A stretch of 64,000 nucleotides of DNA from Mytilus edulis. Its lineage: Eukaryota; Mollusca; Bivalvia; Mytilida; Mytilidae. A program made the position numbers and the translations under genes. The stretch lies in assembly GCF_963676685.1 (NCBI RefSeq), contig NC_092354.1:68746178-68810177 (forward strand), written 5' to 3'. The notes under the pieces are model-generated. The model had not been told where the DNA came from. It saw nothing but the letters and a program-made list of their open reading frames with translations, and did not search any database. Positions 10,590-22,900 of this stretch are shown here, one piece after another; position 1 is the first letter of the stretch; each line of letters opens with the position of its first letter.

Positions 10590-12051
10590 GTAAGTGAATG
10601 AAAAATAAAACATAGTATCTAACAGACTGCAATACTTGGAAAGTTTATTTTTTTAAATTAGTCCGTAGATAATATGCTGACAACCATCTATAATAAAGCA
10701 CTTTATTTTAATTCATAAAACTATCTTGTATTCCTTTATCTATTTTTATTTTGCGGTATCTGGTATGAATTATGGACCATACACAAATATCATGTATCTA
10801 ATATAAATGTCTGCCTAGTCTGGGATTTGCATTTTGTTTAACAACTTTATTGATTGTATGCTCCCTTTCATATACCGTTGCTTTTTAACCTTTAAAAAAC
10901 CATTGTGATATCAATCGTGCACTTGTTAACATTTGGTAGTTGTTAAAGGTTTATTCGATATTATTATTAACGTCTGAAAAGTCTGAAAAATAAATTATCA
11001 AGACAATTCCAGATAATTTCAATGTATACCTTTGGTGAATGCAGTACTGCTTTGACATTTTGCGTGCAGTCAATTCAGTACGGCTTAATAGCATTTCAGA
11101 ATGTTAATGTGTACAGGTAAATATCAACTGCTGAACAAATCTTCATGTACTTCAAGCAAATTACCTTCACAATACTGCATCTACTTCGGTGTTTCACTGA
11201 AAGACTGAACATGACTCCTGACCGTTTTAGATAAAACTTGTTACTAGTGGATTTTTATGCGGGTTCTATAAACTTGAAACTTTAAATCATGTTTCAGATG
11301 GATTTATACCGACCAAATGGAAGTATCATCAAAAAATGTGAAAGAGATGCTTTATATATCAAACAAGTATATGTTTTATAGTGGGACAGATGCATGCGAA
11401 AAATTCCTAAAACAGTCATTGACATCAAGTGATGCAATTATCAATCTTCAGACATCTGTAGAATATCATTTATTGGATCTTCAATGTGCAAGCCTTACAT
11501 ATATTGATCAGCATCCCAGTAAATGTTTAGAAAATGAGAAAGCCCTTGACATAGATACTGAATGCATGAAGTTGATTGTAGAATCAGAAGAATTCAATTG
11601 GACAGAAACCGAAATTTGCAAATTTGCAATTAAATGGGCAAATAAAAAGTGCCTATTATCCCATGAAGATCCGTCAGGAAAAAATACTAGAAGGCTTTTG
11701 GGAAGTTTATTATATTTAATTCGATTTCCCCTAGTTGACAAACAATACTTTACAAATGAAATAGCAAGTGTTGGTCTTCTGAATAATGCAGAGATTATAA
11801 GTGTTTATCAATCATTCTTTGGAAAAGAAAATAAGTTTTTTTCAACCAAGGAAAGATTGAAAATAAAGAATGTTGAACATGAAGGCTTTTCTTCAAAATC
11901 TAGCGTTTTACCTCGTTTTTCTTCAATTCGTGATCGTAAATCCAGATCCAGATCCAGATCCAGATCCAGATCCAGTCCCAGATTCATATCCAGATCAAGA
12001 TCTCCACCGCCTAGACGACGATATAAACTACCTGAAAAAAAATGCAACTAG
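10342..12051 (+). CDS. BTB-BACK domain protein (BTBD6-like) with an RS-rich tail; 5' exon missing
   Basis: Two exons (10342-10589 and 11298-12051) join in frame as F-L-R|W-I-Y-T. The first holds a BTB/POZ domain: DWRSGKSL, DVSFKVG, IRAHKLILATRSRVFYTMFE. The second finishes it and continues into a BACK domain with YLIRFPLVDKQYF and a C-terminal EIISVYQSFF. BTBD1/2/3/6-type proteins have this order and then a PHR domain. They are known as substrate adaptors for Cullin-3 ubiquitin ligases, and bivalves have many copies. Here PHR is absent: about 60 residues follow, including SRSRSRSRSRS and PPPRRR, before TAG. The reading frame has no ATG upstream; 10342 follows a clear acceptor (TTCATTGCAG), so a 5' exon with the start codon is missing from this annotation. 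Confidence 0.85.
10590..11297 (+). other. BTB gene intron
   Basis: GTAAGTG to CATGTTTCAG, 708 bp, AT-rich, with nothing recognisable inside. Confidence 0.8.
11298..12051 (+). CDS. BTB gene, last coding exon (end of BTB, BACK, RS tail)
   Basis: It starts W-I-Y-T-D-Q-M-E-V-S-S-K-N-V-K-E-M-L, the usual end of a BTB domain, and stops at TAG 12049-12051. The tail from about 11930 is basic and Ser/Arg-rich. The motif RRRYKLPEKKCN before the stop could be a residue of the lost downstream region. Confidence 0.85.
11938..12000 (+). repeat. (AGATCC)n coding hexanucleotide repeat
   Basis: About six AGATCC units (11944-11977), then diverged units to 12000. In the gene's frame each unit encodes Arg-Ser. 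The repeat alone accounts for the run of RS dipeptides. Confidence 0.9.
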
Positions 12052-12186
12052 TTTTACTTGTCGCAGCAATTTTCCAATGCTTATTGTAAAAAAAGATAAA
12101 CGTAATGGTTCAAGTAGTATTAACGCAATCATATTTTAAGATGTTCCTAAAAGTTTTCTATATAAGTGGGGTTTTTTTTATTTTAC

Positions 12187-12192
12187 AATAAA
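12187..12192 (+). promoter_or_regulatory. Poly(A) signal candidate of the BTB gene
   Basis: AATAAA lies 136 bases after the stop. A second one, at about 12583, could serve a longer 3'UTR. Confidence 0.4.
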
Positions 12193-12199
12193 AATAACT

Positions 12200-13900
12200 T
12201 AATAATAGTGTAAAACAAAGGCATCACAACGCTATACTATATATTGTTCTCAATTTAAGAGCCTTATACAGTCTAGGAATGGTTGAAAATGTTGTTGTTC
12301 TCCATGTAGATAAGCTTTTTCATGTATTGGAAGTTGTTTTAACATGTTATTATGCCTTAAATATTTGCATGAGTGCTATATTCCATTTGGGCCTCATTTA
12401 GTTGTGCTTCAGTTTTGTCTTGTTTAGATGTGTATTTTAGTAGTGCATTGCATGTATTTCAATATGCCTGTGTGATAAATGTCTTGTCTGCATGTGATGT
12501 GTTCTAATGTTAATGTTGTTTTATATTCGGTAAAAAGCTCTTGAGAGCTTAAGTTTGCATCGTTATATGTGAACCGAATCAAAATAAATATGTCGTAGTC
12601 TTATTCGTATATACACTGCTATAGGTTAAGAAAATAGTGAATACAGTAGGTAAGTTCTTGCTTAAAGGACACCACAGATAAAGTCGGGTAAATTGAGACT
12701 GTCTTGTGATAATAAGGGTATATTGGATAGGTACAGAAAGTAAGCCTTGAAACATGCTACCTACGGACCCAGGAAGAAGTGTTCATAATGTGCAACAAAC
12801 GTATTACTATCTTTTCACGAGGCAAAGTTATCATTTAATAAGAAAATTTAGTCCAAAGAAATGAATACCGATGGTCCTAAGGTTAATAACAAATTAAAAT
12901 CAATTCTACTGCAATTAAGCATTTAATTATTCGATGAGACATCAAACCAATAACACAATCAGGCAAAGGACATTAAGAAGAATAAGATTCGGTCTTCTAT
13001 GATACATTATGTGAAGATAAATATTGTGAATCAAACCGGTTGATAAGAAGACACACTTCATTAGAATTCAGGATACTGTTTAAAACGATCGTCAATCTTC
13101 GTCGCTATTTTCCATATCCGTGCATCTACTTATTGATAATAACTTTTGAGGGATAAATACATCCATGCTAGTATAAAGTAGGATCACCAAAATTATGAAC
13201 TCTGAGGAAAATTCAAAACGGATAGTAACTTATCAAATGGCAAAATCAAAAGCTCACGTATACGTATTGTTAACACGTCATTTCGACATCCTTGTAAGAC
13301 TTTTCAAAGATGATACATTTAAGTTTTGTGTACCGATGATAATATGAGATATGATAACAATTGAGACAACTATCCATAGTAGTATAAAAAGGGCGAAATT
13401 TCTAATCAGTTAATAACATGAAATAAGAAATATTTTGATTGCATCTCTTTTCACAACAGTGCATTTATATATATAGATGTTGGTCTCGACCAAAGTTGTA
13501 GATACGTGTATTGTCAAAAAGTAGGGAAAAAAATAAACAAAAACCGTTGAAAATTGAAAACAGAAAGTCCACAGGCAAATTAAAAAAAAATCGAAAAGTT
13601 CAAACACATCAAATGAATTGATAACAGCCATCATATTCCTTATTTGTTACAGGCATTTTCCTATGTAAAGTTCGTATCTTGTGGAGTAAAATTGGTACCG
13701 TTAATGGAATTATGCTTACATGATGAAATTAAAATAAATCTGACATACAACGGCAAACAATTACGTGTAGTTCCATGACTTCATACAGTCGAAATATAAA
13801 TACAGCGGGGTATCACATCGTGTTAATGTAATCCTTTACCAGCGACAGTGGAATCAATATACAATAGAAGAACAAAATAAACAACACAAACAGCCTAAAA
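12200..13900. other. Intergenic, no gene seen
   Basis: It separates two convergently transcribed genes. Contents are a family-B repeat in pieces (13190-13290 ATGGCAAAATCAAAAGCT; 13610-13690 TACAGGCATTTTC) and a family-A fragment at 13335-13410 (TTGAGACAACTATCCATAG). Confidence 0.5.
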
Positions 13901-13914
13901 ATATATGTTTTGAT

Positions 13915-13920
13915 TTTATT
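13915..13920 (-). promoter_or_regulatory. Poly(A) signal of the EGF/Ig gene
   Basis: AATAAA on the minus strand, immediately after the proposed stop codon. Confidence 0.45.
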
Positions 13921-13937
13921 GTATTTAGAGTACGACA

Positions 13938-13957
13938 TCATCCTACTATTGACGAAC
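13938..13957 (-). CDS. EGF/Ig gene, probable terminal exon
   Basis: Acceptor TTATTATATTACAG, then 20 coding bases in the required phase giving S-S-S-I-V-G-stop. AATAAA follows 17 bases after the stop (13920-13915). The exon is short and so weakly supported, but acceptor, phase, stop and poly(A) signal coincide. Confidence 0.45.
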
Positions 13958-16900
13958 CTGTAATATAATAATAAGTCGTATTAATTAAACTGCCAAAAAA
14001 CAGTAACTTATTTAGAACTCAACATTTGCCTTTGAGTGTAACTAGCATATAACAAATTTATTTTTTACTTGATTCGGAGGTCCTCGTACATTTAAAAATA
14101 AACAAACTCATCTTAAACGTACATATGTCTTACTGTTGTTAGATTTTATTCTATGAATCATGTTATTTAATTAACATATATTGCATATAATCCTCAGTGA
14201 GCTACAATGACTTAACAATCGCATTTTTGTATAATATGAGTGTTTTGGACTATTAAATAGATCTAAAATCGAAATGTTTCGTTGGTTTCAAATAGCAAAA
14301 ACACATACAAATAATGTGTTTTCATTTCTGTTATCTTAAATTAATAGCAACAACTAGTTAATATATTTGTTGTATTCAGAAAAAATTGAGTCAAAGGTCT
14401 TCTGCAAATATAATTCAGTCTCTTGAAAGTTTATGACAACGTTACCGTTAACAATTTAAAAAAACGAGATTGAGTCATGTTTTGGAAAGATACTTACTGT
14501 GGTGAACAATTACTTGAGCTTTGGCGGTGGCTATTCCAAATGCATTAGTTGCTTTACAAGTGAGGATGCCAGACTCTTCCATATTGACCAACTCTATCAT
14601 ATCGCCATTCCTGTGTATCTTATGTTGTGGTAATTTGTTTATATGATTGGAAAACTAGAAAGAAAAAAATGCGCCATAAGTGCATAAAAGCCCGTCACAT
14701 TTCAAGATCAATATCTTCTCAATGTCATATAAAAACAAAGTATTGTTTTCTGTTATACTGACGATTAACGGTTATACGAACAGACGGACTGACGGACGGA
14801 TTAACAGATAGGCATATAGGCGTGAGGACAAATGTACATCATTATTGTTCTGTCAAAGGACGTATACAAATTATAAAATTATTATATATAAGACTATTTA
14901 AACGTAATGTCACTTGTAACGGTAGCGTATTGTATTTACATTTTTTGAATAAATATGAGAAGTTGTGATATGAGTGCTAATGAGACAACTCTCCATTTTT
15001 CTCCATAGTAAACGAAAATTTCTGCAGGTTATTTGATAACAGGGTATTTCGTAACAGGTTGAGATTGCAAGTTTGTAATTAAACTCTTATTATAAGTAGA
15101 CAGATTTTGAGAGAGATAACAGATAACACATCGCACAACGCACACAGATAGGAAATGCCGTAAATCTATGTATCGTATATCTGGCTCTGTTTTCGCAATG
15201 GTCTATGTAAATGGATCGAAAAGGACACTCATAATATCATAAACTAGGAGATCTCTCTCGTAGTGTAAATTTATAAACATATGTCTGGAAGTGTATTTGG
15301 TCGATGCCACTGCTTGTGGAGTTTTTATTCCGGAGGGTATTTCCAGTCCAGTAGTTAGCCCTTCTGTGTTGACTTGATTTATCATTGATAAATATTAAGA
15401 TTTATTAAGATTTCCATCCTAGTATCTGAGTACACAGTTATTTCGTAGTGCATATCTTTTTAGACAAATGAAAATAAAAGAATTTTCACCTGCGATTTCT
15501 ATTTCAAGGGTTCTTGAAATATTTTGACAGCTTCCGAAGTACTAATTTCTAACCTTTTTCAGCTGGCTGGACCAAATTACTACTTTACTTTGAAAATTCA
15601 AGACCTAATTTTTTTAACAGTGTCATTGTATCCTCCGTCTTGCTATTTGAGGCATAAAACATGAAGACATACATTTGGAAGAGGTTTAGAAAAAATGGCC
15701 AAGTAACTCACTGTCCACAATAGGGACTCTACTCTATAAAAGGTCCCGCAATGAAAATGTAAAACAATTCAAACGAGTAAACTAATGGCCCAAACTATGT
15801 ACAAAAAATGAACGAAAAACAAATTTGTTGCAAACACATAAACAAACGACAACCACGGAATACAGGCCCCAGACTTAAGACAGGCACATGCATAGAACAT
15901 GTGGCGGATTTAACATTTTAGCGGGATCCCATACCTTCAAATAACCTGGGACAGTGGTGGAAGTACAACATAAGAAAGAACTAAATCAGTTGAAAAAAGG
16001 CTTCACTCATCAGATGGGTAAAAATACAAATACTACACATGCAAGTGGACGTGGCCGGTTACTTGTCGGTATTCAAGAGCATGCAGACTTTGTAAGATTT
16101 AGCTATAGCTATAAACAGGTGTATTCCATTGTTTTTCTACAGAAGAAATGCATGTACCAAGTCCGGATTATGACAGTTGTTGCTTCATTTGATATGGTTG
16201 TGGTTTTATTTTGCCATTAAATTAGGGGCTTTCCGTTTTTTATTTTTATGCGGAGTTCAGACTTTTATGATTTTTATTGTTTTGCATTTGATTTTAAAAA
16301 CCTGCAGTGATACAGACTATGAACTTAGCTGTTCCGTACCCATCTAAAGACCGAACATATTACGTTACTTTCAGTCTTTCAATATATTTTAGATTTATCA
16401 AATAGAATAAAATCCGCGCAAATTAGACTATTTGAAAACATTCAATCAAGATCAGTTAAGTCTTTTTTAATAGAATATTGAATAGTATATAAAAAACTAC
16501 TGATGTAAACCAAAATCCTTTTTTATATCAAATTGTAATTACAATTTCATAATTAAACTTACGGAGGAAAACATCCATGTAATTTTAGGTACTGGGTGAC
16601 CTGTTGCAGTACAGGTAAAATTATGAGGTGCTCCTGTGTTTCCAGAATAAGATTGTGGTGAAGATACGAATTTTGGGGAATCTGAGAAATAAAAGAAAAA
16701 ATATACATAGATAAACATTCGAGGTATAACATTTGGAACATTTGATCTCTTATGACGATTGAAAAGGCTAAAAAATGTATGTGCGGCCATATATAAGACA
16801 TATATAAGACATCAACAACAGTGCAAGCGAAATTATTTACCAGTATTTTAACAAGCCTGACCATTCAATTCATTCTAGGGAAGTTCGTTTCGACTCAAAA

Positions 16901-19900
16901 TATACCATAAGACCAACGATTCTCATCTACCATCTACTTTCCGTAGAAAAAATGAAGACTACTTGATTAGAAAATGTGCAACTGTGACATCAAAAGGTTA
17001 CAATGACAAAATTGTAGGTATATCTGTATTCTATCTAGTCTATCTGCTGTCTGCTCTATGGTCGGATTGTTGTCTCTTTGACACATTTCCATTCTCAATT
17101 TTACTTTCTGTAGCTAGGTGAATGCCTTACACATTTTCAACTCTTCACCTCAACATAGACGCATTGTCATTGTAATGAAATATCAAGTACTCTCCGTTAT
17201 ATCTCCATTAATGACCTCCTGTCATTTATACAAAAAACATTTGGTTGTGTACGTAAGGTGTCGTGATGAAATAATGTCTAGTTTTGGTGGCGTTCGTGTT
17301 GGTTTTCCTTTAGTTTTCTATGTTTTGTTTTGTGAACTATTGTTAGTATGCTATAATTTTATTTTATTTTTTGGTCATGTCAATGTCAGTTTATTTTCGA
17401 CTTATGAATTAGAGTGTCACTCAGGTATTTTTCGCCACTCTTTAATATCTATCAAAACACAAATTAAGTTTCTTCACAATAATACAGAAATATACTTTTG
17501 AATTCTACATTACGTATAAATGAATATTCCACATACCATAAGTTGCTTCTAACATTATGTTAGCTCGACTTGACCCAATATCATTTGAAGCAATACATGT
17601 ATAAAGACCAGTTGCTTCACTTGTGATATTCGGAATTACTAAAATGCCACCTGAGATTTTCGCACCAGGAAGAGTTTTATTCTACAAAAAATATTTAAAT
17701 TTAGATATTGTAGTCAATTTTTAAAACCATTTTAACAATGGACTTCAATGCCACATTAATTTACTGTTATGTGACGGTAAATGAATATCGTACCTTATGC
17801 TAAATATTTATACCGGTTAAAAAAATGTATGATGATATTTACTTATTGTTTCTAAATAATTGCGATTTGAGGACGTGACACAGTGAATCATTGTTCTTAT
17901 TGAACTTTTTTTGAATGAAATGATAAAGCAAGGAAAGTCTTTGGTGTACAAGCTACATCCGGAAACACTCGATACTATTCTTTGTTAGTGTTTGTTGCGT
18001 ATGTTAGATGATGCAATAATGCTTGATCATCGGTAAATTGCTGTCGAGTCTATTGAAACTGGTATTACCTTACTATATTCCCATTTTACAGTTGGCTCCG
18101 GATATCCAGTAATAGTACACACAAGTCGAGCATCAGTGTAATATCTAACCTTCACTGTCGATGGTGCAGAAATAACTGGTGCAGCATATGGTCGTGATGT
18201 CTTTGCTGAAAAATGTGACATTGTTCTTTTTGATAGACAAATGTATTGCAGTTGAATGCAAATGTTATCATTATGTTAATATATTCTTACCTATCGTCTG
18301 GAAACTATTATGAAAAAAAGCTTTAAACTGTAAGTAAGACAAGATCAACACATAAGTATATTTCCAAAAGTATCGATAGACTTTTTTTGTTATATGCATT
18401 GTGTTGCTATTTATCATAGAATTATCTTATTGATGTCACAGAAATTATCAGATGACCTTTTTTATGAGTTATTGTCTTTCCATTTCGTGTTTTTTTATGT
18501 TTCAGTGTTGGTGTAGTGTGACATTATAAACAAACTAAAATATATCAGCACTTCACGTTCAACCAAGCAAATTTGTCACTCTCACAGAAGTCACTACTCT
18601 TTAAGGCCGGATAATGAAAATAAATAGCAGACAAACAATTAGATAGTGGGGATTTCAAACTTTTTTGAAATTACGATTTTCATAGAGTGATTTACAAACA
18701 AAAAAAAAAAGAATTATCCCACAACCTAGAAATAAACTTTATAGATGCAAGAAAAAACACTAATAATTATCAAATTAATTCTTTTATCTTGCCAAAAAAT
18801 AATCAGGCAAAGGTAATTTTAAATGAAATATGCATTGAATTTTAGCTTGATCGTTTAAAACATTGTTTTAGTTTATACAGCATGTACATCATGATCAAAT
18901 AGACAGTTTAAAACTTACACAAGATACTAAAAAGGGAAAAATGTCAAAAGAGGTATACCACATCGTCTTATAATCTTATTCCCTATAAAAGCAAACAACT
19001 ATGTCAACAAAAGAAAAAGGCAGATGGACAAAGCACGTTATTAATAACGAAAAACAAAACCACAAAATTAAATAGATTTATAAAATGTATAATGCTTTAT
19101 ACAACATTTATTTTAGAAATATTTCAAAATATTTCCTTAAAAGAATTTTGACGTGGTTTTCCAAAATCAATATGAATCCAATACCTTCGTATTACCTCTC
19201 TATTGATGTACAAATTGTCAAAATAAAACTTACGGTCACAAAGTTATCCTTATACTTACTGGTAACAATTAATCGTACAGCTTTGATTTCGGTTCCGACA
19301 CGGTTTTTAGCAGTACATATGTAATAGCCTTTATTAGCCATCGTAACATTTTCAATAACCAGGAAGTGTCCTATTTGTCTAACGTTTGGTTGTAATTTGG
19401 CCTGAAATGGAGTATTATAAAATTGGGAAGTATAATATTAGTTACATGGTGTGTTAGTGACCTAATATATAGGGGCAGTAAATTCCATATCTCGAATTAG
19501 GTCACTAGCACACCGTGTAACAAATTTATTTTACCGACTATCTACACATGTGATATTTGGACAAGCGGCCTATCAACGTGATCAAGTCTTCATTATTTAG
19601 TATTAAGCTCCTATACTTCCATTTGTCTATACAGAAAACAAATGCCACTAATAACAATTTTTTAGCTTTAAATGTGTTGTGTGAATTTATTTCAATCGTT
19701 TATTACATGTATTTATTTCTTCGTCTGTTGAATCCTTTCAGATTTCTTTTTGTTTTGAAATGGAAGTAGATCCGTTATGCTAACAGTAACAACTTGATAG
19801 CTTTAATTATGTTTTATGAACTTATTTCAAGCTTTCATCGTCAATTTCTTCGTCTGTTGAATCCTTTCAGATTTTTCCTCAACACCGTGTTTTTTTTTTA

Positions 19901-22900
19901 TAAAGGGTTGTGGCATCTTTTTTGTTTCGAAAGGGAAGTAACTCCTTACAAACCCCATATGGTTGCCAACCCTATATGGTAACTAACCATGTATTTTTAG
20001 GACACCTTATATCAAATATACATAGTCTCCACGTGTAGTCCATTAACCAATCACATCCCAATAAATCTATTGGAGGTAAGATAAGTTTTATTACATATTT
20101 GATGTAGGCAGGTAAAAAAATAGCATATTTACAATTGTTCATCACATTTTCATTATTTGATGAAAACTGTATCGTATGCCCTTAAAGACATGGTATTGTC
20201 AGTGTTCTTCGATTTATGAGATATATGATTTATTTTTCTATCTGCTAATATGCAACCATAAATCTTACATCAATTTCCTCCCAGGTAACTACTGGTGCAG
20301 GAATACCTTCAGCGTTACAAGCAATTGTAACAACAGCTGTGCCTTCAACAACAGTCTTGTTTGATATCAATGTAATTATTGGAGTTTTGGTTACGGGTGT
20401 CCCTAAAACATTTAAAATAAGTTAAGGGCCGATTTTTTTTTTAAATTGTAAAATGTAATATGCAAACACATAATAACTGCATATAATTGAAAATATATCC
20501 ATTGAATACAAATATTGAACATGTAGGACTTTCCACTTGCTTTGAATGCAAAAAAAAAATGCATGCAGTTATGATAAGGGATCATGCAATATTTATCAGG
20601 CAGGTGGGACCGGTGCAAACCATAGTAGGACAAACACATTTTTCATCCACTTCAGGCATAGTGTCACCACTTTTTCCCTTTTATTCACACTATTGTTAAC
20701 AACCAAAAACATTTATTGACTAAATATCCAATTTGTAAACAATACCCTATTAATTCTAAATAAAGGGAATTAAAAAAAACACAATAAGCAAAAAAAGAAA
20801 AATGGAGATAAATATATTTAGAAACACAATTTTATTTTTTAAATGAGATTGTATGTGAAATTTAAACTGACGACCTTTGCGTCTTAATTCAAAGTTCTTA
20901 TTTCAATTAAAAAACATCTGTACAATTGCCAAAACTTGGATAAAGTGGGCATTTCTGATATTGTGGAGAACAAACACAATGGCCTTCACATGATATTGCA
21001 TCACATCTTCTGACCAAGTCAAGGTAGCTCGTCATATGTACTTTTACAACCATGCAACATTTCATTGTGTTTATCAAATTTCAGATAATTATATATTTTA
21101 AAAAATCAAGATATTATGACACGTTTAAACAGTTTCCGTATTTTTTTACAGATACATTCTCATATAATCATTTAGTCTTAAAACAAAAACTGTTGATTAC
21201 TACCATGATAGTACAATATTAAAATTAGTATTCTTACCTATTTCACAGTTTTTTCCGGAGTCGCCATTAAAACATTGACAAATATATCCATTAAACACGT
21301 CGACGCATGTTGCACCATTCTGGCATGGACTAGATGCACATTCGTTAATTTCTGATTATAGAATTTTTTTAAAAGTATTGCATTTGACATTTCATTTTCA
21401 CGTTTAATTCGTCTTTATGTGTGTTTGATAAATATAAGTCAACTTATAAAATAACCTTAATCTGAGAATATAAGAAATGCAATCAGTGCGAAAAAGAAGT
21501 GTATAATTAAGCAATGAAGTGTAACCTGTGAATGGTTATCACCGTCTATATATGTTTTCTATGTGCAAATGATGCGTTTATTGCACTAAAATTTAATGCA
21601 TTCAAGTTGAATTTTAAGCCCCTTCTTGCAAACTTACAGTTTTATGAATGTTTACAATTTTACCCTGCCAGGGTTCTGGAAAACATAACGCAACAGCCCT
21701 TCCAAAATTAAGATATCTCTTTTCTCATATTTCATCTCCCACCTGATATGATAGTGCGTATCTTGCGCTTCCTGTCATTATAATATTGTTTTATTTCACA
21801 TGAAAACATATGGACAAGTAACTACACTGTATAGTATGATACGTGATGTCCCGGTTAGACGTATCTACATTATTCAAGATCTGTCGTAGCTAAAAGAAGG
21901 GAATGTATATCCTGTTTGAACACATAACTTCAATTCTTTTGTGGTTTTTATTTATATTTGGTTTGTGCTAACTCTGACATTTTTCATTTGTGGATATTTT
22001 GTTTCATTTCCTGTATTCTTGTCCCCTTTTTACCTATCAATATCATGTAAAGACGTCAGTTACAAATTACCTGATCCGCAATTAACACCATAGAATCCAG
22101 CCTTACACGAACACGTGTAACCATCTACACCATCCGTACATGTGCCATACTGACACGGGTTACTTGCACATTCGTTAATATCTATTAAAAATATTTGTCA
22201 TTGCAATTAATAATCTAAACTTTTGTAGTCCTTTGCGGTTATATTTCAATCTAAAAATCAAAATAGCACAAAATCTATTCTGTTTTTGATATTTTTAGCT
22301 ATCTCATTTATATATCTTTGTCTGTCTATGTCTTAAAAATTAACAGCTATAAAATAAAAAGACAAATTTTATATAAGAATAGGGACTGATACAAGACTAC
22401 TTTTTAATGCAATACAATGCGTTTCCAACAGCTTCATAATAGTCCCTTTGTTAGATTCTCACTCTTTTTCAGGGAGCACAGGTGAGATAAATGTCTATTT
22501 TACTAATAATGTTTAAATTGTAGTTTTCATATACAAGTTTTGTATTTTCAAATTGATACAAATGCAAAATACACCGGACATAAAACATTGATATGATTAC
22601 AAAACATTTATGAACAGTGATGCCTGTCTACAACAAGGTATGTTATCAATTGGTTTATGTGTATTTTTCATAAACAATCTACATGTAAATGAAACGATAT
22701 ACTATTACTTGCACTTTGACCTTTTCTGATTTAATAGCCGTGTTGACAGTGTTGTTTCCTTGAAGGGCATACTAGACACACGTGTTTACAGTAGATTTTT
22801 TAAGAACGAGCTAATAAGAGTAGACTGAAGTTCAAATGACTGTTTTCTTATTTAGAAATGATATCGAGTGTGTTTTTCCTCAAAAAGTTGTTCTATTCGA

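Larger units (their letters stand above)
14655..16562 (-). other. Intron within Ig domain 3, with inserted repeats
   Basis: It holds a family-A tail fragment (about 14950-15010), a family-D fragment (15290-15385, GATGCCACTGCTTGTGGAG) and a long family-A copy (15715-15960). No coding. Confidence 0.6.
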
